Shown one piece after another: positions 46,543 to 56,172 of a DNA stretch of 64,000 nt (position 1 is its first letter; the number at the start of each line of letters is the position of its first letter). The notes beneath the pieces are model-generated. The model searched no databases, was not told the origin of the DNA, and worked only from the letters and a program-made list of their open reading frames with translations. The stretch is from Proteiniphilum sp. X52. Its GTDB lineage: Bacteria; Bacteroidota; Bacteroidia; Bacteroidales; Dysgonomonadaceae. The DNA lies in assembly GCF_003712195.1 (NCBI RefSeq), contig NZ_RDSD01000010.1:1-64000 (forward strand), written 5' to 3'. Both the position numbers and the translations under genes were made by a program.

Positions 46543-47487
46543 TCACAACCACTTCTTCTTTTTGAAGAAAATCAGCAGCCCCACTACCGGAAGAACCATC
46601 ATTGCAATGGAAAAAGGATAACCTAATGCCCACTCATACTCGGGCATATGGGTGAAATTCATTCCGTAAATACTGGCAACCAGGGTTGGCGGCAGAAAGA
46701 TGACATTAAAGATGGTGAATATCTTAATGATCTTGTTCTGCTCGATATTCACGTACCCGAGGAAGGTGTCCTGCAAGTAATCCAGCCGGTCGAAACTGAA
46801 CTTGATGTGCTCTACCAGGGAGTTGATGTCCTTGATGATAATGGTGAGTTTGGGTTGCAACTCGGCAGGGATAAACTCACTGCGTAACATGCTTGATACA
46901 ACCCGTTGTTTGTCAATTATATTCTCGCGGAGCATCATCGTCTTTTCCTGCAGATTCTTGATTTCGGACAGCAGCTCCTCATCTGCTTCCTGTAGTGTGA
47001 GAGAGTTGCTTAACTGGGTGATCTTCTGGGTCATGTTCTCGATCATGTCGGCATCATATTCCACCCGTGTTTCCAGAAGTGCCACCAAGACATGCGCCCC
47101 GGTGGGATAGTTCCTGGGGTTGGCCGATATTTTTTTTACCGTTTCGTGGAATGAGATCAGCTCTTCACCGCGGACAGTCACCAGGATATTGTTTTTAAGG
47201 ATGAACGATACGGGATCGGTCTCAAAATTGGATAGCAGGAAGTTAGAATTAACCACCAGTGTGTCGTTGGTCTCGATGTAACGCGACGACATCTCGATCT
47301 CGATCATCTCTTCCTCTTCCTGAATATATATTTTGAGGAAATCTTCGAGTTCGTTCTCTACCTCCTCGTCCACGTCGTTGAGGTCGATCCACAGGAAGTT
47401 CCCGATGGGGTTTGATTTTAGGAAATCGAGGCTACGGCTCAATCTCACGATACCGTCTTTATGATAAAAAAGTTTTACTTCCGCCAT
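46543..47487 (-). CDS. corA: Magnesium/cobalt transporter CorA
   Basis: 314 residues. Large cytoplasmic alpha/beta part (1-250), then two TM helices with the YGMNF signature between TM1 (about 253-273) and TM2, and the positively charged end FFKKKKWL. Acts as a homopentameric Mg2+ channel. 44 bp after rsmA on the minus strand, perhaps cotranscribed. Confidence 0.94.
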   Translation of the reverse strand: MAEVKLFYHKDGIVRLSRSLDFLKSNPIGNFLWIDLNDVDEEVENELEDFLKIYIQEEEEMIEIEMSSRYIETNDTLVVNSNFLLSNFETDPVSFILKNNILVTVRGEELISFHETVKKISANPRNYPTGAHVLVALLETRVEYDADMIENMTQKITQLSNSLTLQEADEELLSEIKNLQEKTMMLRENIIDKQRVVSSMLRSEFIPAELQPKLTIIIKDINSLVEHIKFSFDRLDYLQDTFLGYVNIEQNKIIKIFTIFNVIFLPPTLVASIYGMNFTHMPEYEWALGYPFSIAMMVLPVVGLLIFFKKKKWL

Positions 47488-47531
47488 GGTGTCTCTTTTT
47501 TAATCGTGATTAAAATTAGTTCAAAAATGGT

Positions 47532-48338
47532 TTATCTCTCTTCCGGTTGAGTTTGCCCGACCAGCGGTTCCAGTAGATTGGTCAGCTCTTCGAATTGCTC
47601 GATCGATAATTGCTCGGGTCGTTTCGTAAGCATGGGGTCGTCGGGCAAAGGATCCTCTCCGGACAGTAATGACTTGACGGAGTTGCGAAGCATCTTTCGT
47701 CGCTGGTTAAAACCGCTCTTGACTACCATTTTGAATAACTTCTCATTACAGTTGAGTTGCTTTCGCTTATTGCGGGTGAGCCGTACAACTGCCGATTTGA
47801 CTTTGGGCGGAGGGATAAACGCCTGTTCATTCACCGTGAAAAGATACTCTACGTCGTACCATGCCTGCAATAAAACAGTCAGAATACCGTAGGACTTACT
47901 GCCGGGTGAGGCGACCATGCGTTCCGCAACCTCCTTTTGAATCATACCCGAACAGCAGGGGACGGAGTCCTTGTGGTCGAGCACTTTGAAAAAAATTTGC
48001 GATGAGATGTGGTAAGGATAATTGCCGATAATGCAGAAAGGACCTTCAAAACATTGCGTGAGGTCCATCCGCAAAAAATCCTGCTCCAGGATCTTCCCGT
48101 TTAATGCCGGATAATGCTCTTTGAGGTAGGCAACCGATTCACGGTCAATCTCTACCACAGTCAGGTCTCTTCGGCCATCCAGCAGGAATTCGGTGAGCAC
48201 ACCCGTCCCCGGGCCCACCTCAAGCACCGGCAGCGAGGGGAACTCATCGAGGGTCGCCGCGATGCGGCACGCGATTTCCTTGTCGTTAAGGAAATGCTGT
48301 CCCAGGTTTTTTTTTGCTTTTACCGGAAACATTGCCAT
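47532..48338 (-). CDS. rsmA: 16S rRNA dimethyladenosine transferase RsmA (KsgA)
   Basis: 268 residues. SAM motif VLEVGPGTGVLTEFLL, N-terminal AKKNLGQHFLND and the catalytic NYPYHISSQIFF (usually NLPY). Dimethylates A1518 and A1519 of 16S rRNA. A minus-strand TACCTTTG box lies at 48375-48368. Confidence 0.95.
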   Translation of the reverse strand: MAMFPVKAKKNLGQHFLNDKEIACRIAATLDEFPSLPVLEVGPGTGVLTEFLLDGRRDLTVVEIDRESVAYLKEHYPALNGKILEQDFLRMDLTQCFEGPFCIIGNYPYHISSQIFFKVLDHKDSVPCCSGMIQKEVAERMVASPGSKSYGILTVLLQAWYDVEYLFTVNEQAFIPPPKVKSAVVRLTRNKRKQLNCNEKLFKMVVKSGFNQRRKMLRNSVKSLLSGEDPLPDDPMLTKRPEQLSIEQFEELTNLLEPLVGQTQPEER

Positions 48339-48367
48339 ATGGTGATTATTCCTTATCTTTACGGTCG

Positions 48368-48375
48368 CAAAGGTA
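48368..48375 (-). promoter_or_regulatory. -7 box for rsmA-corA
   Basis: Minus-strand TACCTTTG followed by CG, 30 bp before the rsmA ATG. Confidence 0.55.
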
Positions 48376-48516
48376 ACATTTTATTACGTAAAACAGGACA
48401 AATGCGTTCATAAAAAAAGAGATACGGCTGTTGAACAGTTTCTATCCGTTTGCCTTTGAGAAGAGGAGATAATCGTGATTGTATAAGATAATAATCGATA
48501 GCAGGTGAAAGTAAAT

Positions 48517-49500
48517 ATGGATTCGGTGAAGAGTCTGTTAAAGACCTTCCTTTCCCTGTCGCTCGGATTACTTATTATTTGGGCGATGTACAGGAATACC
48601 GATATGGGGGAGTTGTGGCATATCATCAAATCAGCCAATGTCGGTGTAATTTTAGCCTCCCTTATTTTTGGTCTCATAGGGAATACTCTCAGAGGGCTGA
48701 GGTGGGAGTTGTTTGTGAACTCACTCGGGTATCATCCCCCCCGAGCCAGTATTGTGTATGCCACGCTCGGAAATTACGCGGTCAATTTTGTGCTTCCCCG
48801 TGCCGGAGATATATGGCGTTGCGGCGTGGTGAGCCGGTACGATAGTATCCCGTTCTCCAAAACCCTTGAGACCTTTTTGGTGGACAAGATGGTGGATATT
48901 GTGGCAGGACTGCTTGTCATTTTTGTCAGTGTGCTGCTTTATATTGATTTTTTCGCCTCTTATCTTCGTGATAATCCACAGTTTACGGTTGGCCTGACAA
49001 ACATGTTTTCATCCGTCTGGATATATGTGATCCTGGCGGTAGTGGTACTGGTTATCGGATTAATGTGTACCCTCTTCAGAAAAACCCCTTTCATGGAGAA
49101 AATCTATAAATTTTTCAGCACACTCAAATATGATCTGAAGCTTATCTCCAAGATGAAGGAGAAAAAACAGATAATAATTTATACGATCTTAGTCTGGTTG
49201 TGTTTTTATTTGTATTTTTACATTTGCTTTTACGCATTTGCTTTTACGAAAGACCTTGGACCCCTGGCCGGTTTGATTGTGTTCGCGATGACCAATATCG
49301 GTATTTCTGTGCCGGTGCAGGGAGGAATAGGGCCGTGGCATTTTGTGGTGATCTCTTCACTCCTCATTCTGGGAGTGGCGGAGAAGGAAGCACTTGCTTT
49401 TGCCGGCGCGGTATTCACAATTCAGTCGGTATGGCAGATCCTTTATGGCCTTTTCGGTGTAATTGCCATGCCGCACGTGAAAAGAGAACAAAAATTATAA
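48517..49500 (+). CDS. Flippase-like integral membrane protein (YbhN/LPG synthase TM family)
   Basis: About 327 residues from ATG 48517, which has AGGTGAAAG upstream; the frame opens with GTG at 48505. Eight or so TM helices and the family hallmarks RGLRWELFV near the start, PRAGDIWRCGVVSRYD and PVQGGIGPWHFVVI. Relatives are the membrane part of MprF and AglD-type proteins thought to flip lipids. Four bases separate it from pepD. Confidence 0.85.
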   Translation: MDSVKSLLKTFLSLSLGLLIIWAMYRNTDMGELWHIIKSANVGVILASLIFGLIGNTLRGLRWELFVNSLGYHPPRASIVYATLGNYAVNFVLPRAGDIWRCGVVSRYDSIPFSKTLETFLVDKMVDIVAGLLVIFVSVLLYIDFFASYLRDNPQFTVGLTNMFSSVWIYVILAVVVLVIGLMCTLFRKTPFMEKIYKFFSTLKYDLKLISKMKEKKQIIIYTILVWLCFYLYFYICFYAFAFTKDLGPLAGLIVFAMTNIGISVPVQGGIGPWHFVVISSLLILGVAEKEALAFAGAVFTIQSVWQILYGLFGVIAMPHVKREQKL

Positions 49501-49504
49501 TAAT

Positions 49505-50968
49505 ATGGCTGCAGCAGAAATTTTGAGTTTAGATCCCCAGAGAGTGTGGAAACATTTTCATTCACTCACACAGATACCCCGCCCTACGGGACAGATGGAA
49601 GAAGTGACCCGGTTCATAGTGGATTTTGGGAAATCGCTTAATCTGGAAACAAAACAGGATGGCGTGGGTAATGTGGTGATAAGAAAACCGGCCTCAAAAG
49701 GGTATGAAGGTGGCAAAGGGGTGATCCTGCAATCGCACCTTGACATGGTCCCTCAGAAAAATAACGGCATAGAGCATGATTTTGCTACAGATCCCATCGA
49801 AACATATATCGATGGAGAGTGGGTGAAAGCCCGTTCCACGACGTTAGGTGCCGACAACGGTATCGGTTGCGCCGTCATGATGGCTGTGCTCGAAGATGAA
49901 TCTCTACGGCATCCCCGGCTTGAAGCCCTTTTTACTGTCGACGAGGAGGTCGGGATGGATGGCGCGAATGGCCTGGAGAAAGGATTCCTGGAAGGTTCAA
50001 TAATGCTCAACCTCGACACCGAAGAGGATGGTGAACTTTGTATAGGTTGTGCCGGCGGCAGGGATGTCAATGTCTCCTTCCGGTTCCAGCCCGATAAAGA
50101 GATCGACCAAGGTGATGTAGCCTATAAGGTGAGTTTGCAGGGATTGAAGGGGGGACACTCCGGTATACAGATACATTTAGGACGTGCCAACGCAAACAAA
50201 CTGATGAACCGGTTCCTGAAAGATGTCGTGGCCAATTACGAAGCACGCATTGCCAGCATACAGGGTGGATCGCTGCGCAACGCCATCCCGCGCGAATCAT
50301 TCGTGATACTGACCATTCCCGAACAACTCTCAGACGATCTGGTCGATCTGGTGAGTGAATATGAATCGCTCTTCCGTGAAGACTTTGCCGGTATTGAAGA
50401 GAATATCTCATTCAAAGCCGAGAAGACCGATATGCCTGAAACCCTCTTCCCCGAAGAGGTGCAGGATGATATTATCAATGCGGTGGAGGCTTGTCCTAAT
50501 GGTGTGATCAGCTATCTGGCCGACTTTCCCCGGGTAGTGGAGAGTTCGCTGAACCTTGCCCTTGTGCGTTCTTCCGGCGATAGTGTCGATATAAAAATGC
50601 TGGTGCGGAGCTCCTCCGAAAGCCGCAAAGAGTGGATCTGTTCTTCGGTAGAGAGCCTCTTCCATCTGGCGGGGGCAAAAGTTGAGTTCGACGGTGATTA
50701 TCCGGGATGGCAGCCCAATGCGGCCTCCGAATTATTGCACAACATGGAGAAGATCTATCTGGAAAAATATGGTGAAAGACCTGAAGTGGTGGTGATCCAC
50801 GCCGGACTGGAATGCGGTATCATCCAGTCGAATGTCGAGCGCAAGTTGGATATTGTCTCTTTCGGGCCGACTATCAAGGGGGCACACTCGCCCGATGAGG
50901 CGGTCCGGATATCTACCGTGGGAAAATGCTACGATTATCTTGTGGAAACATTGGAGAATTTTAAATAG
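49505..50968 (+). CDS. pepD: Aminoacyl-histidine dipeptidase (M20 family)
   Basis: 487 residues. Zinc ligands in LQSHLDMVP (His), the GADNGIGCAVMMAVLED segment (Asp), TVDEEVGMDGA (Glu pair), LNLDTEED and HAGLECGII near the C-terminus. Cleaves Xaa-His dipeptides such as carnosine. In the same run as the flavodoxin protein downstream (6 bp). Confidence 0.94.
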   Translation: MAAAEILSLDPQRVWKHFHSLTQIPRPTGQMEEVTRFIVDFGKSLNLETKQDGVGNVVIRKPASKGYEGGKGVILQSHLDMVPQKNNGIEHDFATDPIETYIDGEWVKARSTTLGADNGIGCAVMMAVLEDESLRHPRLEALFTVDEEVGMDGANGLEKGFLEGSIMLNLDTEEDGELCIGCAGGRDVNVSFRFQPDKEIDQGDVAYKVSLQGLKGGHSGIQIHLGRANANKLMNRFLKDVVANYEARIASIQGGSLRNAIPRESFVILTIPEQLSDDLVDLVSEYESLFREDFAGIEENISFKAEKTDMPETLFPEEVQDDIINAVEACPNGVISYLADFPRVVESSLNLALVRSSGDSVDIKMLVRSSSESRKEWICSSVESLFHLAGAKVEFDGDYPGWQPNAASELLHNMEKIYLEKYGERPEVVVIHAGLECGIIQSNVERKLDIVSFGPTIKGAHSPDEAVRISTVGKCYDYLVETLENFK

Positions 50969-50974
50969 CCACTC

Positions 50975-51478
50975 ATGGACAACACGCTGATTGTCTTTGC
51001 TTCCCATCACGGCACGGTGGAAAAATGTGCCCGGGAGTTGTTTCGGCTGATAGAGGGCAAGGTGGATATCTGTAACCTGAACAGAAGGGATTTCCTGCCC
51101 GATCTCTCCGGCTATGAGGCCGTCATCGTGGGAGGATCCATCCATAGCGGTAAGATACAACAAGAGATATCATCTTTTTGCCACCACAATCTCGAATTAC
51201 TTGCCACAAAACGACTCGGCCTGTTTATCAACTGCGTCTATTCAGGTGAGAGGGCACAACAGCAACTCGACGAGGCTTTCCCGGAAACACTTAACCGGAA
51301 AGCTGTGGTGCGCGATTCCTTCGGTGGAGAGATCGACAAATTGAAACTGGGTTTCTGGGAACGTGTAGTCATTAACCGGATGATAGAGAAGGGAGACCTG
51401 GTCGTTGCGATCTCGAAAGAGAAAATTGAACGTTTTGCCAATGTAATGTCCTCCGTCAATGAGCCGAAAGAGCAATAG
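50975..51478 (+). CDS. Flavodoxin-domain protein, HemG-like
   Basis: 167 residues. The FMN phosphate loop is FASHHGTVEKC and the later YEAVIVGGSIHSGKIQ, with NCVYSGERAQQQ, fit the menaquinone-dependent protoporphyrinogen dehydrogenase HemG family. Without hem genes nearby, a HemG role is only possible; it may be a general flavodoxin. Overlaps the next gene by 20 bp. Confidence 0.8.
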   Translation: MDNTLIVFASHHGTVEKCARELFRLIEGKVDICNLNRRDFLPDLSGYEAVIVGGSIHSGKIQQEISSFCHHNLELLATKRLGLFINCVYSGERAQQQLDEAFPETLNRKAVVRDSFGGEIDKLKLGFWERVVINRMIEKGDLVVAISKEKIERFANVMSSVNEPKEQ

Positions 51479-51686
51479 ACATATACTCTTCCCTCTGGTC
51501 TTGCTGGCCTATTTTGCCATTATGGCCGCGATGGCTTATCCCCGATATAAGGCGTCCGGAAACTGGAGCGAGTACTTCGGGATTATCGGGATCTGTTTGT
51601 TGACGGCAATACTGCTCTTCTTTATCCTTAAGAGGAGACAAAAAATAAGAGATCGACTCTCCTCCAAAAAAGATCTGAATCAATGA
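51459..51686 (+). CDS. Small two-helix membrane protein
   Basis: 75 residues with two TM helices, about 9-29 (ILFPLVLLAYFAIMAAMAY) and 40-58 (FGIIGICLLTAILLFFILKRR), and a basic tail. Overlaps the flavodoxin gene by 20 bp and the S8 protease by 4 bp (ATGA), so it is translationally coupled to both. No known function. Confidence 0.75.
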   Translation: MSRKSNRHILFPLVLLAYFAIMAAMAYPRYKASGNWSEYFGIIGICLLTAILLFFILKRRQKIRDRLSSKKDLNQ

Positions 51687-53332
51687 GGTATTTGTTCCTG
51701 TTTTTTTTATCCATTCTTGCACTCCCCGCTTCCGGGCAGACGTCGTACCATCCGCAATATTATAAATTCCGTGTCTATCTGAAAGACAAAGGAGATATTC
51801 CCCATTCCCCCGATAAGCCTGAAACCTTTCTCTCCGGACGCGCAATTGAAAGGAAAAAGAAAGAAAAAGTGACGATTGATCGGTCGGACCTGCCTATCTC
51901 GTCCGACTATTTTACACTGGTGGAAAAAGCCGGTGGAAAGGTTATCACACATAGTAAGTGGTTTAGTACCCTTGTTGTGGAGGTCGGCGACAGTGTAGGG
52001 ATCGGAAATATCGAGTCCCTCCCGTTTGTCGATTCGGTGAAATATATCTGGCGGGGAAACAAACTGCCTGCCGCGGAGAGAGCCCGTCCCCGTTTGGTGC
52101 CGGTAGGTTGTCATGAATTGTTGGATGCTGATACTGAATACGGTTTTACCGATGCACAGTTTCGGATGCACAATGCCGTTATAATGGCGGATGCCGGATT
52201 CAGGGGCAAGGGTATGCTGGTGGGCGTGATCGATGCGGGATTTACCAATTTTGATGTGATCCCCCGATTCGAATCGGTCAGGCTGGGAGGATATATGGAT
52301 TTTGTGCCATCCGGAAGTATATTTTCCTCCAGTGACCATGGTACCAAAGTGTTGTCCACCATGGCGACCGACCTGCCGGGAGTAATGATGGGTTCCGCAC
52401 CGCAAGCCACCTATTGGCTCCTGCGATCCGAAGATACCACCAGTGAGTTTCCCGTGGAAGAGGATTATTGGGTGCGGGCTGTTGAATTTGCGGACAGCCT
52501 GGGGGTGGATATTATCAATACATCACTGGGATACAATTCTTTTGACGACAACCTATTGAACTATACGCATGCCGAACTGGATGGAAGTGTGTCGATGATG
52601 TCACAGGCTGCCGATATGGCCTATGAAAAGGGAATATTGATAGTGGTGAGCGCCGGCAACGAAGGAAACAAGTCATGGCAAAAAATCACCCCGCCGGCGG
52701 ACGCGAAAAATGTGCTCGCGGTGGGAGCCGTGGGTACGGACAGTGTTATTGCCTCTTTCAGTTCACACGGGTTGACGGCTGATTACCGTATCAAGCCGGA
52801 TCTGGTTTCCGTGGGGAGAGAAACCGTTACCATTGGCCGGGATGGGGCCATAGTACACACAAACGGCACCTCCCTCTCATCTCCTTTCCTGACCGGGCTG
52901 ATAACCTCACTATGGTCGGTGAACCCTGCCCTGCACCGCTCGCAGTTGGTAGATATCGTGAAACGATCGTCCGACCGGTATCTCACCCCCGACTCCATAT
53001 ATGGATACGGTATTCCTGATTTTCATCAGGCGATGAAAGAGATATTGGGTAAACTGGAGATTTATCCCAAAAAAGTGACGGACAACGGATGGGATATTCG
53101 TCCCCAATCCTCGGGCGATTATGTGGTGAGCCTTTCTTGTCCGGTGTTCTCTCCCTCTTCTTACTCGTTCCGCGTACTCGATGAATCGGGTTCTTTGATC
53201 TCCGCGTACAGATTCAGTGAAGAGAATGCGCTCCTTGTCCCACTCCGGGACACTATCCGCAAGAATAACCGGTTCCTCTATTTTGTGACGGAGGAGCCGT
53301 TCAAGCAACGTCTATATAAGGTGGAGATCTGA
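51683..53332 (+). CDS. Exported S8 (subtilisin-like) serine protease
   Basis: 549 residues. Signal peptide 1-18, prodomain-like N-terminal part to about 165, then the catalytic triad: Asp in VGVIDAGFTNFD, His in SSDHGTKVLS, Ser in NGTSLSSPFLTG, with the oxyanion Asn in VVSAGNEGNKSW. The last 90 residues form an extra beta domain. No T9SS sorting domain is evident. Its stop overlaps the xseA start. Confidence 0.9.
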   Translation: MRYLFLFFLSILALPASGQTSYHPQYYKFRVYLKDKGDIPHSPDKPETFLSGRAIERKKKEKVTIDRSDLPISSDYFTLVEKAGGKVITHSKWFSTLVVEVGDSVGIGNIESLPFVDSVKYIWRGNKLPAAERARPRLVPVGCHELLDADTEYGFTDAQFRMHNAVIMADAGFRGKGMLVGVIDAGFTNFDVIPRFESVRLGGYMDFVPSGSIFSSSDHGTKVLSTMATDLPGVMMGSAPQATYWLLRSEDTTSEFPVEEDYWVRAVEFADSLGVDIINTSLGYNSFDDNLLNYTHAELDGSVSMMSQAADMAYEKGILIVVSAGNEGNKSWQKITPPADAKNVLAVGAVGTDSVIASFSSHGLTADYRIKPDLVSVGRETVTIGRDGAIVHTNGTSLSSPFLTGLITSLWSVNPALHRSQLVDIVKRSSDRYLTPDSIYGYGIPDFHQAMKEILGKLEIYPKKVTDNGWDIRPQSSGDYVVSLSCPVFSPSSYSFRVLDESGSLISAYRFSEENALLVPLRDTIRKNNRFLYFVTEEPFKQRLYKVEI

Positions 53333-54603
53333 TGATGAACCAATCTTCTCTTACATTATCCGAACTCAACCGTCAGGTGAAGGATGCTATCCGCGACCAT
53401 CTGCCCGAAACCTGCTGGATGCGGGCCGAGACAAGCGATGTGCGTCGTAACCGCAACGGGCATTGTTATCTCGAATTCATAGAAAAAGATGCTGTAACGC
53501 AATCCATCATTGCAAAAGCAAGGGGTGTGATCTGGGCAAACGTTTTTCAGATGTTGTCTGCCTATTTCGAGAATCAGACCGGACAGCAGTTCACATCGGG
53601 GATCAATGTATTGGTACGTGTCTCGGTTGAGTTCCATGAACTCTATGGGTATTCACTTACCGTAGTGGATATCGATCCCTCGTTCACCCTTGGGGAGATA
53701 GCCCGTAACAGGCAACGCATCCTGAAACAACTCGAGGAAGAAGGTGTTTTAACGCTTAACAGGGAACTGCAGTTGCCGGAATTGGCCAACCGGATTGCGG
53801 TGATTTCGTCGCCTACTGCCGCCGGCTATGAGGATTTTTGTGATCAGTTGGCGAACAACCCCGGGGGACTTGTTTTCTATGCGAAATTATTTCCGGCGGT
53901 CATGCAGGGCGACAGGAGCGAAGCTTCCATTATTGCGGCATTGGATAAGGTGTTTCAATACAGCGAACTGTTCGATGCCGTGGCTATTATCCGGGGCGGG
54001 GGAGCATCGTCGGACCTGAACTGCTTCGACTCCTACCTGCTGGCAACGAATGTGGCGCAATTCCCGCTTCCGGTCATTAGCGGTATCGGCCATGAAAGGG
54101 ATGTGACCGTACTGGATATCGTGGCACATACCCGCGCGAAGACACCCACAGCGGTAGCCGAGTTTTTCATTGCCCGCCTCACCCGGACGGCGACCGAGAT
54201 TATAAGCCTGGAAGAGAGGGTGGTGGCTGAAAGTCAATCGCGGCTGTTGAAAGAACAAACCGATCTTTTTTCGTTGTCCAAAGAATTAGTGCACCAATCC
54301 TCCCTTATGATACAGCGAGAGATGGCTGCAACACAACAGCTTTCGGGTAAGATGAAATATGGAGTGAAGCATTTGTTGCAGCATCAAGCCCACCTGTTGG
54401 AAAACAGGGGGCAATTCATTCGGATGGTCTCTCCGGTGAATATCCTCAAACGCGGCTATACCCTCACACTCAAGGAGGGGAGAATTGTGACTTCGTTGCA
54501 TGACCTCTCTGCGGATGATATTATTGAAACCCGTTTCAGGGATGGTGTTTCCACCTCTGTTATCACGCAGGTTGTTCCCCGCAAGCCTCTTGAGAAAGAT
54601 TGA
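53332..54603 (+). CDS. xseA: Exodeoxyribonuclease VII large subunit
   Basis: 423 residues. OB domain at the N-terminus (LSELNRQVKDAIRDHLPE), catalytic middle with IAVISSPTAAGYEDF, AIIRGGGASSDLNCFD and PVISGIGHERDVTVLDIVA, and a coiled-coil tail. Degrades ssDNA together with XseB. Overlaps the protease stop by one base. Confidence 0.95.
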   Translation: MMNQSSLTLSELNRQVKDAIRDHLPETCWMRAETSDVRRNRNGHCYLEFIEKDAVTQSIIAKARGVIWANVFQMLSAYFENQTGQQFTSGINVLVRVSVEFHELYGYSLTVVDIDPSFTLGEIARNRQRILKQLEEEGVLTLNRELQLPELANRIAVISSPTAAGYEDFCDQLANNPGGLVFYAKLFPAVMQGDRSEASIIAALDKVFQYSELFDAVAIIRGGGASSDLNCFDSYLLATNVAQFPLPVISGIGHERDVTVLDIVAHTRAKTPTAVAEFFIARLTRTATEIISLEERVVAESQSRLLKEQTDLFSLSKELVHQSSLMIQREMAATQQLSGKMKYGVKHLLQHQAHLLENRGQFIRMVSPVNILKRGYTLTLKEGRIVTSLHDLSADDIIETRFRDGVSTSVITQVVPRKPLEKD

Positions 54604-54655
54604 ATGAGATTGGGAGAGGATTGGATGAGATTACGCGGGATTGAGAAAGAGAGGC
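54595..54655. repeat. Word repeat after xseA (GATTGAATGAGATTGG)
   Basis: Variants of GATTGA/GGATGAGATT/GAGATTGGGAG are repeated four or five times between xseA and xseB. Same style of spacer as at 10.5, 16.7, 17.4 and 46.5 kb. Confidence 0.4.
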
Positions 54656-54693
54656 ACAAATCAATTTGAGAATAGTAATATTTTAATGAGAGC

Positions 54694-54885
54694 ATGAAAA
54701 AAATCACTTATACGGAAGCCAAAAAAGAACTCGAAGCAATTGTCTTTGCCATTGAGTCGGGTGAATTGGATGTGGATGCCCTTACCGAGAAAGTAAAAAG
54801 GGCGTCGGAACTGATCGCTTTTTGCAAGGAAAAGCTGACCAAAACCGATATAGAACTACAGAAAATTTTGGATGATATCGCATGA
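54694..54885 (+). CDS. xseB: Exodeoxyribonuclease VII small subunit
   Basis: 63 residues: MKKITYTEAKKELEAIVFAI then GELDVDALTEKVKRASELI, a helical hairpin of the normal XseB size. Several copies coat the XseA coiled coil. Overlaps ispD by 4 bp. Confidence 0.93.
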   Translation: MKKITYTEAKKELEAIVFAIESGELDVDALTEKVKRASELIAFCKEKLTKTDIELQKILDDIA

Positions 54886-55574
54886 TACGTGAAAAGAAAC
54901 GAAGCGTGATTATCGTGGCCGGAGGAAAAGGACGTCGGGTGGGAGGGGAATTGCCTAAACAGTTCCAATCCATCGGGGGTGAACCCATGCTGATGCGTGC
55001 TATCCGGGCTTTTTATGAGTATGACTACGGGATGCGTATTGTCGTGGTGCTCCCGGAGGAAGCGCGATTGTTGTGGTCGCGATTGTGCGAGGAACATCGA
55101 TTCTCCCTCCCGCATACAATCGTGGCTGGTGGAGATACGCGATTTCATTCGGTGCGAAACGGGTTGGAAGAAATTTCGGCAGATGAGACGGTGGGAGTCC
55201 ATGACGGCGCGCGTCCTTTTGTGACGTCCGGACTGATAGGCCGATGTTTTGAAGCGGCCTTCGAAAACCAGTGTGGGGTGATCCCGGTGGTGGATGAGGT
55301 GAACAGTGTGCGTCAACTCACTGAAACGGGAAGCCGGATGGTCGACCGGAAACAGTTCAAACTCGTTCAGACACCACAGGTCTTTCCGGCAGGGGAATTG
55401 AAAAAAGCTTACAAGACCGCTTTTGATCCTTCTTTTACGGATGATGCATCGGTGGCGGAGAAATGGGGTATGAGAATTCAACTGGTGGAAGGGGAGGAGA
55501 CCAACATCAAAATCACCACTCCTTTCGATATGGCACTTGCAGGTTATTACTGTCAATTGATGGCAAATCGATAG
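54882..55574 (+). CDS. ispD: 2-C-methyl-D-erythritol 4-phosphate cytidylyltransferase
   Basis: 230 residues. Nucleotide loop IIVAGGKGRRVGGELPKQF, VHDGARPFVTSGLI, LVQTPQVFP and the C-terminal EGEETNIKITTPFDMALA. Makes CDP-methylerythritol in the MEP isoprenoid pathway. Last gene of the run starting at 48.5 kb. Confidence 0.95.
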   Translation: MIREKKRSVIIVAGGKGRRVGGELPKQFQSIGGEPMLMRAIRAFYEYDYGMRIVVVLPEEARLLWSRLCEEHRFSLPHTIVAGGDTRFHSVRNGLEEISADETVGVHDGARPFVTSGLIGRCFEAAFENQCGVIPVVDEVNSVRQLTETGSRMVDRKQFKLVQTPQVFPAGELKKAYKTAFDPSFTDDASVAEKWGMRIQLVEGEETNIKITTPFDMALAGYYCQLMANR

Positions 55575-55637
55575 ATATTCGGTGTTTTATTCGGTAATTG
55601 GTATAGAGAATTGGGCTAATTCAAAAAATATCATTCC

Positions 55638-55650
55638 ATTTTGTCAAAAT
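55638..55650. promoter_or_regulatory. Palindrome ATTTTGTCAAAAT upstream of the Lrp-family gene
   Basis: Perfect 13-bp palindrome just upstream of the TACTTTTG -7 box of the following regulator. Lrp/AsnC proteins often bind AT-rich palindromes near their own promoters, so an autoregulatory site is plausible. Confidence 0.4.
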
Positions 55651-55665
55651 ATCATAGAAATTTAT

Positions 55666-55673
55666 TACTTTTG
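55666..55673 (+). promoter_or_regulatory. -7 box for the Lrp-family gene
   Basis: TACTTTTG 26 bp before the ATG. TTTTG at 55639-55643, inside the palindrome, would be the -33 box with a slightly long 22-bp spacer. Confidence 0.55.
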
Positions 55674-55698
55674 AAGGATCAATCAAAAGCAGACACCT

Positions 55699-56172
55699 AT
55701 GGAAAAAATAGATAAGTTAGATCGGCAGATTCTGGAGATCATTTCCCAAAATGCCCGGATTCCTTTCAGAGATGTGGCGGAGCAGTGCGGTGTGTCGCGT
55801 GCCGCCATCCATCAACGGGTGCAACGGATGATCGAAAACGATGTGATTACCGGTTCCGGATACCATGTAAACCCAAAAGTGCTTGGCTACGCCTCCAGCG
55901 CTTATATCGGGGTAAAACTCGAAAAAGGATCGATGTATAAAAATGTGATTCCCGAGTTCGATAAGATCCCCGAAGTGACCGAATGCCATTTTACCACCGG
56001 CCCCTATACCCTTCTGGTGAAGATATTCGCGCGCGACAATGAGCATCTGATGGATCTCCTCAATAACCGCATCCAGGAAATACCGGGTGTGGTGGCCACA
56101 GAGACGATGATCTCACTCAGCCAGAGCGTGAAGCGCGGAATTCCGATTATGAAGGATGCGAATGGAGAATAA
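55699..56172 (+). CDS. Lrp/AsnC family transcriptional regulator
   Basis: 157 residues. N-terminal HTH (KLDRQILEIISQNARIPFRD then CGVSRAAIHQRVQRM) and C-terminal RAM/AsnC ligand domain from about 65 (SSAYIGVKLEKG, VTECHFTTGPYTLLVKIFA). Binds DNA as oligomers in response to an amino acid. Ligand not predictable. Solo gene. Confidence 0.92.
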   Translation: MEKIDKLDRQILEIISQNARIPFRDVAEQCGVSRAAIHQRVQRMIENDVITGSGYHVNPKVLGYASSAYIGVKLEKGSMYKNVIPEFDKIPEVTECHFTTGPYTLLVKIFARDNEHLMDLLNNRIQEIPGVVATETMISLSQSVKRGIPIMKDANGE

